Source of the DNA: Duganella rivi
GTDB taxonomy: Bacteria; Pseudomonadota; Gammaproteobacteria; Burkholderiales; Burkholderiaceae_D
Direction: 5' to 3'
Assembly (NCBI RefSeq): GCF_009857435.1
Contig: NZ_WWCK01000004.1
Span: 744,001-808,000 of the forward strand
Length of the DNA stretch: 64,000 nucleotides
Part shown: in pieces, positions 8,698 through 16,942 of the stretch
Position numbering within the stretch: position 1 is the first letter of the stretch
Layout of the letters: every line of letters starts with the position of its first letter
Program-made: the position numbers and the translations under genes
The notes under the pieces: model-generated
What the model was told of the DNA's origin: nothing
Databases searched by the model: none
The model's input: only the letters and a program-made list of their open reading frames with translations

Positions 8698-10158
8698 ATG
8701 GAATCGACTCGCAAGCAACGCATTCTCATCATCGACGACGACAGCGCGGTGCAAGTCTCGCTGGCCCTGCTGCTCAAGCAGTCCGGCTACGACACGCTGT
8801 GCGCCGACGATCCCAGGCAGGCCCTGGCCTTGCTTGCCCAGCAGCCGGTTGACCTGGTTTTGCAGGACATGAATTTTTCGCTGCAAACCAGCGGCGAGGA
8901 AGGCTTGCAATTGCTGGCGGCGATACGCGCTGAGTACCCGGCGCTGCCGGTGCTGCTGATGACGGCGTGGGGCTCGATCGCGCTGGCGGTGCGCGGCATG
9001 CAGGCCGGCGCGGCCAACTTCTTCACCAAGCCATGGGATAACACGCAGCTGGCGGAGTTGATCCGCACCACGCTGGAGGCGGCCGCGCCGGCGCCGGCGG
9101 GCAGCGCGTCGCGGCAGGCGCTTGACGCGCAGTTTGATTTCGGCGGCATCATCGGCGAGCATCCGCGCTTGCTGAAGGTGCTGACCACCATCGGCCAGGT
9201 CGCCAACACGCGCGCGCCGGTGCTGATACTCGGCGAAAGCGGCTGCGGCAAGGAGCTGGTGGCGGACGCCATCCACCGCAACAGCGCGCGCTCGGGCAAG
9301 GCCATCGTCAAGATCAACATGGGCGCGATTACGCCGACGCTGTTTGAAAGCGAGATGTTCGGCCATGTGCGCGGGGCGTTCACGGATGCGAAGACGGATC
9401 GCAAGGGCCACGTCGCTACCGCGCATGAAGGGACGTTGTTCCTTGATGAGATCGGCGAACTGAATCGCTCGGATCAGGTCAAACTACTGCGCGTGCTGCA
9501 AGACCAGACTTACCAGCCGGTCGGCGCCAGCCGCAGCGAGAAGGCCGATGTGCGCGTGGTGTCGGCCACCAATCGCGAACTGGCGGAATTGGTGGCCAGC
9601 GGCGAATTCCGCGAGGATTTGTTCTACCGCTTGAATCTGATCACGATCCGGCTGCCGCCCTTGCGCGAGCGGCGCAGCGATATTCCGCTGCTGGCGCGGC
9701 ATATCATCGGCGAAGTGGCGGCCAGCTATGGCCTGCCGTCGGCGACGATTGCGCCGCAAGCCCTGGAGTGGCTGAGCGCGCAGCCGTGGCCGGGCAATAT
9801 TCGCCAGTTGAAGCAGACGCTGGAGCGCACCTTGCTGCTGGTGGGCCGCAGCGAATTGCGGCAAGCGGATTTTGTTGCGGTCGAGCAGCATGAGCATGGC
9901 GGCGGGCCGGGCGCAGCGGGTGCGCGGCTGGGCGTCGATGGCATGACGCTGGAACAGGTCGAGCGGCACATGATCGCGCATGCGCTGGAGCAGCATCAAG
10001 GCAATATCTCGCGCGTGGCGAAAGCGCTGGGACTGAGCCGTACCGCGCTGTATCGCCGCCTGGAACGCCACGGCCTCGGCAGTGCACCCGATAGCGCCAC
10101 GGACGGCGGCAACCTCGCTCACGCTGACGGCGGTGCGCGCAGCGGCGGCTGGCGATGA
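8698..10158 (+). CDS. Sigma-54-dependent response regulator (NtrC family, 486 aa)
   Basis: It has an N-terminal receiver domain with the phosphoacceptor Asp57 and acidic pocket DDD at 13-15, a central AAA+ domain with Walker A GESGCGKE and Walker B LFLDEIGE, and a C-terminal Fis-type helix-turn-helix (NISRVAKALGLSRTALYRRL). The sigma-54 contact loop reads GAFTDA (226-231) rather than the canonical GAFTGA. When phosphorylated it should oligomerise and open sigma-54 promoters, most likely the one at 4297-4312, giving autoregulation of the efflux unit. Its stop overlaps the kinase start by 4 bp (ATGA), the classic arrangement of a cognate pair. Confidence 0.95.
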   Translation: MESTRKQRILIIDDDSAVQVSLALLLKQSGYDTLCADDPRQALALLAQQPVDLVLQDMNFSLQTSGEEGLQLLAAIRAEYPALPVLLMTAWGSIALAVRGMQAGAANFFTKPWDNTQLAELIRTTLEAAAPAPAGSASRQALDAQFDFGGIIGEHPRLLKVLTTIGQVANTRAPVLILGESGCGKELVADAIHRNSARSGKAIVKINMGAITPTLFESEMFGHVRGAFTDAKTDRKGHVATAHEGTLFLDEIGELNRSDQVKLLRVLQDQTYQPVGASRSEKADVRVVSATNRELAELVASGEFREDLFYRLNLITIRLPPLRERRSDIPLLARHIIGEVAASYGLPSATIAPQALEWLSAQPWPGNIRQLKQTLERTLLLVGRSELRQADFVAVEQHEHGGGPGAAGARLGVDGMTLEQVERHMIAHALEQHQGNISRVAKALGLSRTALYRRLERHGLGSAPDSATDGGNLAHADGGARSGGWR

Positions 10159-11483
10159 GCTTGCGGCGGCGGCTGTACGCTTACCTGATCGCCGCGCACG
10201 CGCTATTCCTTGCGCTCACGGTGCTGCTGTTCCGCAGCCAGCCGCTGCTGATGCTGGCGCTGGAATCGGTGGTGGTGCTGAGCCTGGTGCTGGGCATCCG
10301 CCTGATCCGCCGCGCGCTGGAGCCGCTCGGCTACACGCGCCACTTCCACGACTTGCTGCAAGACCAGCACTACGCCGCCCGCCTGCAAAACAGCAGCGAC
10401 GCCGAACTCAATGAACTCGTCCAGCTATTCAACACCATGCTGGGCGCGCTGTACCAGGAGCGCCTGCAAATCGGCGAACAGCAAGGCTTCCTCGACCGCC
10501 TGCTGGAAGCCACGCCAAGCGCGGTCATCGTGTTCGATTTCGACGGCCGCATCAGCCTGCTCAACGCCAGTGCGCAAGCCTTGCGCGGCCTGCACCACGC
10601 CAGGGGCAAAACGCTGGCCGAGTGCGTGCCGCAAGGCGACAGCCTCTGCCTGCTCGCCCAGCTGGACGCCCTGCCCCTCGGCGATTCGCAACTGCTGACC
10701 GACGCCGACGGCCGCCGCTACCGTGGCCAGCGCGGCCAGTTCTACGACCGCGGCTTCGCGCGCCACTTCCTGCTGGTGGAAGAACTGACGGAAGAACTGG
10801 AAAGCTCGGAAAAAGCCACCTACGAAAAACTGATCCGCGTGCTTGCGCACGAGGTCAACAACACCGTCGCCGCCACCGGCTCGGTGCTGGACTCACTGCT
10901 CTACTACCGCAGCCAGCTGGCTGAGCGCGACGGCGACGACTTCAGCACCGCCATCGTCGCGGTGCAGCGCCGCAACGCCAGCTTGGGCGAATTCATCGAG
11001 CGCTTCACGCGCGTGGTGAAAATGCCGGCGCCGGAACTGCGTCCCAACGCCGTGCGCGACATCATGGACGACATCCTTTACCTGTACCGCGAGCCGTGCC
11101 GCAGCCGCGGCATCAGCCTGGCGTGGGAGCGCTGCGACGAGGTGGAAGCCATCGCCATGGATCGCCACCTGATGGAGCAAGCCCTGCTCAACGTCGTGAA
11201 AAACGCGATGGAAGCAGTAGAAATGGGCAGCAGCGACGACAAGCGCATCGCCTTCGTGCTGGCGCGCGAGGATGGCGGCGTGCGGCTGTCGGTGATCGAC
11301 AGCGGCAACCTGCTGGGCGACGTGCCGGCGCGCCAATTGTTCACGCCGTTCTTCACCACCAAGAAAGGCGGCCAAGGCATCGGCCTGCTATTCGTGCGCG
11401 AAGTATTGAACCGGCACGGCTTCAGCTACCGGCTGGCCGCCACCGGCAACGGCGCGACCAGCTTCGATATCTGGCTTTACTGA
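10155..11483 (+). CDS. Sensor histidine kinase partner of the sigma-54 regulator (442 aa)
   Basis: Two closely spaced N-terminal membrane segments (about residues 8-48) leave almost no periplasmic loop, so the signal is probably sensed in or at the membrane. They are followed by a HAMP-like stretch, a PAS-like region (about 110-190), the phosphoacceptor helix LAHEVNN with His232, and a HATPase domain with N-box NVVKNAMEA, and a G2 box GGQGIGL. The arrangement resembles NtrB/NtrY-like kinases with small-loop membrane sensors. It is the last gene of the efflux operon, and its stop overlaps the convergent gene by 7 bp. Membrane damage or a transported compound is a plausible signal, but this is inference. 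Confidence 0.93.
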   Translation: MSLRRRLYAYLIAAHALFLALTVLLFRSQPLLMLALESVVVLSLVLGIRLIRRALEPLGYTRHFHDLLQDQHYAARLQNSSDAELNELVQLFNTMLGALYQERLQIGEQQGFLDRLLEATPSAVIVFDFDGRISLLNASAQALRGLHHARGKTLAECVPQGDSLCLLAQLDALPLGDSQLLTDADGRRYRGQRGQFYDRGFARHFLLVEELTEELESSEKATYEKLIRVLAHEVNNTVAATGSVLDSLLYYRSQLAERDGDDFSTAIVAVQRRNASLGEFIERFTRVVKMPAPELRPNAVRDIMDDILYLYREPCRSRGISLAWERCDEVEAIAMDRHLMEQALLNVVKNAMEAVEMGSSDDKRIAFVLAREDGGVRLSVIDSGNLLGDVPARQLFTPFFTTKKGGQGIGLLFVREVLNRHGFSYRLAATGNGATSFDIWLY

Positions 11484-11926
11484 ACGCGCTGCACTTTCGG
11501 GTTGCGGTGCGCGCCTTCGATGTCGAGGAAGATCGCGCCCAGCAGGCCGCGCTTGACGGTGACTTTCGGATTGTTCAGCTCAACCACGTCCTCGGTGTCG
11601 TCCACCACTTTCCACACTTGGCCGTTGGCGAGGCGGATGCGCTGGCCACGTACCCAGCCGTCGAACGGACCAACGATGGAGGTCTCGATCGAATTCACGC
11701 CTGCCGATTTCAGCGCTGCCGGCTCGCGGCCGAACATCGCTTCCATCTCGGCTTTACTTGGCACGCCAGTCGGTGCGGCGGCTACCGGCGCGGCCGGATT
11801 AAGCTGAATGGCGTTGTAGCAGGCCAGGCGCACCGGGCCGTCTTCCAGTTGGCGGCACTTCAGCAGCGCTGCATCATCGGCCATGGCGGCCGTCGAAACC
11901 AACATCAGGGCAAACAAAACTTTCAT
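11477..11926 (-). CDS. Small exported protein of unknown function (149 aa)
   Basis: The product has a signal peptide (MKVLFALMLVSTAAMA) and a mature N-terminus with a CRQLEDGPVRLACYN pattern, two Cys spaced as in several small periplasmic proteins of beta- and gammaproteobacteria. The C-terminal half (about 75-145) looks like a compact beta domain, with RIRLANGQVWKVVDDTEDV followed by KVTVKRGLLGAIFLDIEG, resembling a pilus-assembly-like or SH3-type strand pattern. I do not recognise a named family with confidence. It is monocistronic, with a gap of only 46 bp to the next gene on the same strand. Confidence 0.75.
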   Translation of the reverse strand: MKVLFALMLVSTAAMADDAALLKCRQLEDGPVRLACYNAIQLNPAAPVAAAPTGVPSKAEMEAMFGREPAALKSAGVNSIETSIVGPFDGWVRGQRIRLANGQVWKVVDDTEDVVELNNPKVTVKRGLLGAIFLDIEGAHRNPKVQRVQ

Positions 11927-11972
11927 CGCGACTCATCCTTAAAGATAGATACTGTCGCGATTATAGTCAGAT

Positions 11973-13715
11973 TCAGAATTCTTCCCAATCACCATCGCTA
12001 CTGCCGCCCGCTGTACTGGTACTGGCTAGACGCGGCTTGGCCTTGGCTGCAAGCGGCACCGCCACGCGCGGCGCGGCCGGCTTCACGGCTGGAGCCGGCC
12101 GCGGCGCTACCGCCAGGCGCGGCGCAGCGGGCTTGGCCGCGACCACCGGCGCGGCGGCGCGCTGCATGCCGTCCACCTGGAACACGCTGACCACGCGCTC
12201 CAGGTTGGCCGCCTGATTCTGCATCGCTTCCGCCGCGGCGGCGGCCTCCTCCACCAGCGCGGCGTTCTGCTGCGTCACCGTGTCCATCTCGCTCACGGCC
12301 TGGTTGATCTGCTCGATGCCGGCGCTTTGCTCGTCGCCCGCAGTCGAAATCTCGGCCATGATGTCGGTCACGCGCTGAACGCTGGCCACCACCTCGTCCA
12401 TGGTGTGGCCGGCCTGCTCGACCAGCTTGCTGCCGATCTCCACCTTCTCCACCGAGGTGCCGATCAATTCCTTGATTTCCTTGGCGGCCGAGGCCGAGCG
12501 CTGCGCCAGCGTCCGCACTTCCGACGCCACCACCGCAAAGCCGCGTCCCTGCTCGCCGGCGCGCGCCGCTTCCACCGCCGCGTTCAGCGCCAGGATATTG
12601 GTCTGGAAGGCGATGCCGTCGATCACGGAAATAATGTCGACGATCTTGCGCGACGATTCGTTGATCGCGCCCATGGTATCGACCACCTGCGACACCACCG
12701 CCCCGCCCTGCTGCGCCACCGCCGACGCCGACTGCGCCAGCTGGTTGGCTTGCCGCGCATTGTCATTATTGGCGCGCACCGCGCTGGTCAGCTCTTCCAT
12801 CGACGATGCGGTCTCTTCCAGAGAACTGGCCTGCTGCTCGGTGCGCGAGGACAAGTCCTGGTTGCCGCTCGCGATCTGCGACGAGGCCGAGGCGATGGTC
12901 TCGGTGCCGGTACGCACCTCGGCCACGATCTTGGCCAGCGCATCGCGCATCATCTTCATGGCGTGCAGCATGCTGTTGTTGTCGTTGCTGCGCGTATCGA
13001 CCACCACCGTCAAGTCACCCGAGGCAATCCGCCCGGCCACCGCCGCCGCGTAATCCGGTTCGCCGCCCAGCTGCCGCAACAGGCCGCGCGCGATGCGTAC
13101 TGCCGCCACCGCACCGACCACGATCGCCAGCCCGCTCAACACCAGCATCAGCGTGCGCGCGCGCTGGTAAGCGGCGGTGGCTGCGGCGGCATCCGCTTGA
13201 TTAGTTTCCTTTTGCAGGTCGCCATACTCATCCAGCGCATCCTGCCAGGTCTGCGTGTAGGGACCGGCCTGCTTCATCAGCAGCTCGGTGGCCTCGGCAT
13301 CCTTGTTGGCCAGCGCCAGCGCGAACACCTGGTCGTTCAATGGCCGCGTGATCTTGGCTTGCGCGGCGATGCGCTCGCGGATTTCGATGCCCTTGGGCGT
13401 AGCCGGCATCTTGGACAACTCCTCCACCGCCTTGTTGTAGACGGCGCGCGCCTTGGCGACCTTTTCCATCTCCGTGCGGATGGCCGCCTCCTCGGTCAGC
13501 AGCACCACGCTGCGCGTCACCCGCGCCACGATATGCACCGACTCCGACATCTCGTTCGCCAACTGGGTCTTGACCGCGTTCTCGTTGACGATGCGGTCGA
13601 GTTTGGCATGGATCGTGCTCATGTTGAACACGCCCAGCATGGCGACCAGCAATAACAGCAGCAGCACCAGTCCAAAACCCAGGCTGAGCCGGGTGCCAAC
13701 TTTCATGGTAGCCAT
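11973..13715 (-). CDS. Methyl-accepting chemotaxis protein with C-terminal DWEEF tail (580 aa)
   Basis: It has an N-terminal membrane segment (about residues 10-32), a periplasmic helical-bundle domain, a second membrane segment (near 190-210), a HAMP domain and a signalling domain with the tip [21 protein letters not shown] flexible Pro/Ala/Lys-rich linker of about 70 residues leads to a final DWEEF, which matches the WxxF pentapeptide that tethers CheR and CheB. It is the only receptor here with this tail. ATG 13715 is chosen because AAGGAG lies 7 nt upstream; a further in-frame start at 13790 has no such site. A FliA-like promoter is seen upstream. Ligand unknown. Confidence 0.94.
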   Translation of the reverse strand: MATMKVGTRLSLGFGLVLLLLLLVAMLGVFNMSTIHAKLDRIVNENAVKTQLANEMSESVHIVARVTRSVVLLTEEAAIRTEMEKVAKARAVYNKAVEELSKMPATPKGIEIRERIAAQAKITRPLNDQVFALALANKDAEATELLMKQAGPYTQTWQDALDEYGDLQKETNQADAAAATAAYQRARTLMLVLSGLAIVVGAVAAVRIARGLLRQLGGEPDYAAAVAGRIASGDLTVVVDTRSNDNNSMLHAMKMMRDALAKIVAEVRTGTETIASASSQIASGNQDLSSRTEQQASSLEETASSMEELTSAVRANNDNARQANQLAQSASAVAQQGGAVVSQVVDTMGAINESSRKIVDIISVIDGIAFQTNILALNAAVEAARAGEQGRGFAVVASEVRTLAQRSASAAKEIKELIGTSVEKVEIGSKLVEQAGHTMDEVVASVQRVTDIMAEISTAGDEQSAGIEQINQAVSEMDTVTQQNAALVEEAAAAAEAMQNQAANLERVVSVFQVDGMQRAAAPVVAAKPAAPRLAVAPRPAPAVKPAAPRVAVPLAAKAKPRLASTSTAGGSSDGDWEEF

Positions 13716-13748
13716 ACGTACGCTCCTTGCAGATGGAATGCTAGAAAT

Positions 13749-13776
13749 TGTACCGGCTTGGAATTCAAATAGTTTC
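13749..13776 (-). promoter_or_regulatory. FliA (sigma-28)-like promoter ahead of the chemoreceptor
   Basis: Read on the minus strand the sequence is GAAA-N15-GCCGGTAC, against the sigma-28 consensus TAAA-N15-GCCGATAA. Spacing is exact and most positions match. The position, about 35 bp ahead of the start codon of a chemoreceptor gene, fits flagellar-class control. The two mismatches keep this tentative. Confidence 0.45.
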
Positions 13777-13915
13777 ACAAATTTCCACACGAAAACAACT
13801 TACAACACTTGCATATGTGAATTCTGTCTATCCATATAGCCAGATATTCGATAAACCATCTATAAGGCCATATAAAATGCACGATCGGTCAAAAATTCGT
13901 AGTAAAGGATAAGCT

Positions 13916-15316
13916 ATGACGATCAACGTGATCCTCAATCTTCTGGCAGCGCTGGCCCTGCTCGGGCTGTTATACGCGCAACAACGCAAGCACGCGTCGT
14001 TTTCGGTGCGCGTGTTCACCGGCATGGGGCTGGGCGTGGTGCTGGGTGCGGCCTTGCAGGCGATCTACGGCGCCGGCGCGGCCGAGATCAAGACCACCGG
14101 CGAGTACCTCGACATCGTCGGCACCGGCTACGTCAAGCTGCTGCAAATGATTGTGATGCCTTTGATTATGGTGTCGATCATTGCCGCCATCCTCAAGCTC
14201 AAAGGTATCAACTCGCTGGGGAAAATCAGTGCGCTGACGATCGGCACGCTGATGATCACCACCCTGGTTGCCGCCAGCATCGGCATCCTGATGGCCAAGG
14301 CCTTCAGCCTGAGCGCGGTCGGCCTGACCGCCTCGGCCGCCGACATCGCGCGCGGCGTCTACCTGCAAGGCAAAGTGGAAGCGGCGCAGGCGATCTCGCT
14401 GCCAAGCATGCTGCTGAGCTTTATCCCGGCCAATCCCTTCCTCGACATGACCGGCGGCCGCAAGACCTCCACCATTGCGGTGGTGATCTTCTCGGTGTTT
14501 ATCGGCATTGCCGCCACCGGCATTCATGACAAGAAGCCGGACATCTTCGCCTCGTTCGAGCGCTTCGTGCAGGTGGCGCACGCGATCGTCATGCGCATCG
14601 TCACGCTGGTGCTGCGCCTGACTCCGTACGGCGTGTTCGCGCTGATGGCGCAAGTGGTATCGAGCTCCAGCTACACCGACATCCTGCGCCTGGTCGACTT
14701 CGTGCTGGCGTCGTACAGCGCGCTGTTACTGATGTTCGTGGTGCACCTGCTGATCGTGAGCGGCCTCGGCCTGAATCCGCTGCGCTGGACGAAGAAAATC
14801 CTGCCGCTGCTGACCTTTGCCTTCACCTCGCGCAGCAGCGCCGGGGCGATTCCGATGAGCGTGCAGACGCAAACGCAGCGCCTCGGCACGCCGGAAGGCA
14901 TCGCCAACTTTGCCGCTTCGTTTGGCGCCACCATCGGCCAGAACGGCTGCGCCGGCATCTACCCGGCCATGCTGGCGGTGATGATTGCGCCGACCGTGGG
15001 CGTCGATCCATTCACGGTAAGCTTTATCGCCCCGCTGCTGGCGATCATTACGATCGGTTCGGTGGGCGTGGCCGGCGTGGGCGGCGGCGCGACCTTTGCC
15101 GCGCTGATCGTGCTGTCGTCGATGAATTTACCGGTGGCCTTGGCCGGCCTGCTGATTTCGATTGAACCGCTGATCGATATGGGCCGTACCGCGCTTAATG
15201 TCAGTGGCTCGGTAACAGCGGGCGCCGTTACCAGCCGCGTGCTGGGAGAAACAGATTACGCCACCTTTAACAGCGATGTCGAACCACCGCTCGATAACGA
15301 GAAAAAAGCAGCATAA
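13916..15316 (+). CDS. tcyP: L-cystine transporter, TcyP type (dicarboxylate/cation symporter family)
   Basis: The 466-residue polytopic protein belongs to the DAACS (SDF) family. It carries the re-entrant hairpin regions typical of the fold: the Ser-rich AFTSRSSAGAIPMSVQTQ segment, the FGATIGQNGCAGIYPAMLAVM segment and a GVAGVGGGATFAALIVL segment. Its full-length similarity is to the TcyP/YdjN branch, which imports L-cystine by cation symport, rather than to glutamate carriers; the substrate is therefore from family knowledge. AAAGGA lies 6-7 nt before the ATG and a TATAAA -10-like element is at 13871-13876. It is monocistronic; a hairpin between it and the convergent fadL gene probably serves both. 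Confidence 0.85.
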   Translation: MTINVILNLLAALALLGLLYAQQRKHASFSVRVFTGMGLGVVLGAALQAIYGAGAAEIKTTGEYLDIVGTGYVKLLQMIVMPLIMVSIIAAILKLKGINSLGKISALTIGTLMITTLVAASIGILMAKAFSLSAVGLTASAADIARGVYLQGKVEAAQAISLPSMLLSFIPANPFLDMTGGRKTSTIAVVIFSVFIGIAATGIHDKKPDIFASFERFVQVAHAIVMRIVTLVLRLTPYGVFALMAQVVSSSSYTDILRLVDFVLASYSALLLMFVVHLLIVSGLGLNPLRWTKKILPLLTFAFTSRSSAGAIPMSVQTQTQRLGTPEGIANFAASFGATIGQNGCAGIYPAMLAVMIAPTVGVDPFTVSFIAPLLAIITIGSVGVAGVGGGATFAALIVLSSMNLPVALAGLLISIEPLIDMGRTALNVSGSVTAGAVTSRVLGETDYATFNSDVEPPLDNEKKAA

Positions 15317-15338
15317 AAAAAGGGCCCGCAAGGGCCCT
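15315..15338 (-). terminator. Intrinsic terminator of the fadL-like gene
   Basis: AGGGCCC-GCAA-GGGCCCT forms a 7-bp stem. On the minus strand it is followed by a run of seven T residues, 23 bp after the stop of the FadL-like gene. There is no T-run on the plus side, so it serves the minus-strand gene mainly. Confidence 0.85.
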
Positions 15339-15360
15339 AGTGCTACGTAATTCTAAATGC

Positions 15361-16782
15361 TTAGAACTTGTAGTTGTACGCCAGACCGATCAGCGACAGG
15401 TGGGTCTTGTACACGCCACGAGTGGTTTCGCCGTTGCCGGTGCAGGTGGTTGCCAGCGGGTTGCACTGGTTGGTGTAGTTGATCTTGGCATCCTTGAAGT
15501 CCAGGAAGCTGTATGCCAGGTCGATCGACGAACGTGGGCTCAGTTTCCAGTTCGCGCCGAACGAGTACTGCATGCGGTCGCTGTCCGGCAGTGCTGGGTG
15601 GGTCAGCTCTGCGCTCGGTACTGGCGACTCGTCGTACGCAACGCCAGCGCGCAGGGTCAGGTTTTCGCTGTAAGCGTAGTTACCGCCCAGCGAAACGCGC
15701 ACGGTGTTTTTCCATTGCTGGCGAATCACTTCGTCGCCTTCGCCGGTGCCTGGGAACTCGATGTGCAGATCACCCATGCGGTTGTTGCGGGTGAAGGTCA
15801 CGTCAGCCATACCGGCCCACTTCGAATCGAACTGGTGGAACACGTTCGCCGACAGGGTTTCCGGGGTGCGCAGGCGTACCAGCGCGGCCGAGTTGACCTT
15901 GTGCGACGCGGCTTCCAGCACCTTGTTGACGATAGGATCGGTGGTCACTTGCGAGAAGTCCCACACGGTGCTGCCCTTCAGCTGGTGCGATACCGACGAA
16001 CGGTAAGCCAGGCCGAAACGGGTGTTCTGATCCAGCGTGAACATATAGCCCAGGTTGAAACCCCAGCCCCAGTCCTGGCCGTCGTTCGAACCGTGGGCGT
16101 CGCCCGCGGTTTTCAGCAGTGCAGGATTGCCGCCCAGTGCAGCGATCTGCTTGATCAGCACTGCGCCTTGCGCAGCACCGGCTGGCGTCGACAGCGCGGC
16201 GATCGAACCTGGCACGTCCACAGCCTGGCCCAGTTCGGCCTTCATGTGCTCGGCGTTGATGCCGAAGCCGAAGGCGTGGTGCTCATTCAGCTTCCACGAT
16301 ACCGATGGGTTCAGGGTGATGGCTTCCAGCTTGATGTTGGACAGCGCGTAGCGGCCGTTCCAGGTGTTGCCGTAGTCCAGCTTGGCGCCGTACGGTACGA
16401 ACAGGCCCAGGCCGACTGCCCACTGGTCGTTCAGCTTTTTGCTGACGTACAGCGACGGCGCAGCCACGGCGTCCGGGGCGTAGCCGTCAGCAGCGGTGCC
16501 GCCGGTAGGTGCGCCGGTGAAGTGCTTGGAACCGGTGTCGGTGTAGGTCGAGTGCGGCACGACCACGGTGGTGCCCACGCTGATCTGCGTGCCGTCCAGG
16601 CGCGACATGCCTGCCGGGTTGTAGAAGATGGTCGAAGCGTCAGCGGCTTCGGCGCCGTTGGCGTCAGCCGTGCCCTGGCCAGCCACGCTCTGCGAGCCAA
16701 AACGGTAGCCCGATGCCTGGGCGCTAACGGACATCGCGCCCAGGGCGGCGGCAATGATCAGGGGGAGGTATTTGTGCTGCAT
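15361..16782 (-). CDS. fadL: FadL/OmpP1/TodX-family outer membrane transport protein (473 aa)
   Basis: A signal peptide (MQHKYLPLIIAAALGAMSVSAQA) is followed by the family's N-terminal hatch region, including the conserved NGAEAADASTIFYNPAGMSRL segment with the NPA motif, and then a 14-stranded barrel ending in a terminal aromatic residue (LAYNYKF). FadL proteins bring long-chain fatty acids and other hydrophobic molecules across the outer membrane by lateral diffusion. ATG 16782 is used, not the further upstream in-frame start at 16863, because it places the signal peptide at the N-terminus. The gene has its own terminator and no beta-oxidation genes nearby, so the exact substrate is uncertain. 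Confidence 0.9.
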   Translation of the reverse strand: MQHKYLPLIIAAALGAMSVSAQASGYRFGSQSVAGQGTADANGAEAADASTIFYNPAGMSRLDGTQISVGTTVVVPHSTYTDTGSKHFTGAPTGGTAADGYAPDAVAAPSLYVSKKLNDQWAVGLGLFVPYGAKLDYGNTWNGRYALSNIKLEAITLNPSVSWKLNEHHAFGFGINAEHMKAELGQAVDVPGSIAALSTPAGAAQGAVLIKQIAALGGNPALLKTAGDAHGSNDGQDWGWGFNLGYMFTLDQNTRFGLAYRSSVSHQLKGSTVWDFSQVTTDPIVNKVLEAASHKVNSAALVRLRTPETLSANVFHQFDSKWAGMADVTFTRNNRMGDLHIEFPGTGEGDEVIRQQWKNTVRVSLGGNYAYSENLTLRAGVAYDESPVPSAELTHPALPDSDRMQYSFGANWKLSPRSSIDLAYSFLDFKDAKINYTNQCNPLATTCTGNGETTRGVYKTHLSLIGLAYNYKF

Positions 16783-16895
16783 GACAGTCTCACTTATTGA
16801 ATGGTTTTTTTGGGCCCAGTAGCCAAAGGTACTGGAAGGCCAGCAGCATACACCAAAAACCACCCAACCGAGCGAACGCTCTGCATTTCATTAAT

Positions 16896-16919
16896 AAAAA
16901 AAGGGCCCGAAGGCCCTTT
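16896..16919 (-). terminator. Intrinsic terminator of the RND operon
   Basis: AAAGGGCC-CGAA-GGCCCTTT forms an 8-bp stem with a tetraloop, followed on the minus strand by seven T residues. It lies 23 bp after the stop of the RND permease gene. Confidence 0.88.
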
Positions 16920-16942
16920 CTTGTGCTTAATTAAAAATACTT

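Noticed and set aside
15340-16800. 486-codon plus-strand frame opposite fadL
   Set aside because: The minus strand encodes a signal peptide and the FadL motifs; the plus frame runs through the fadL terminator and has no known domain.
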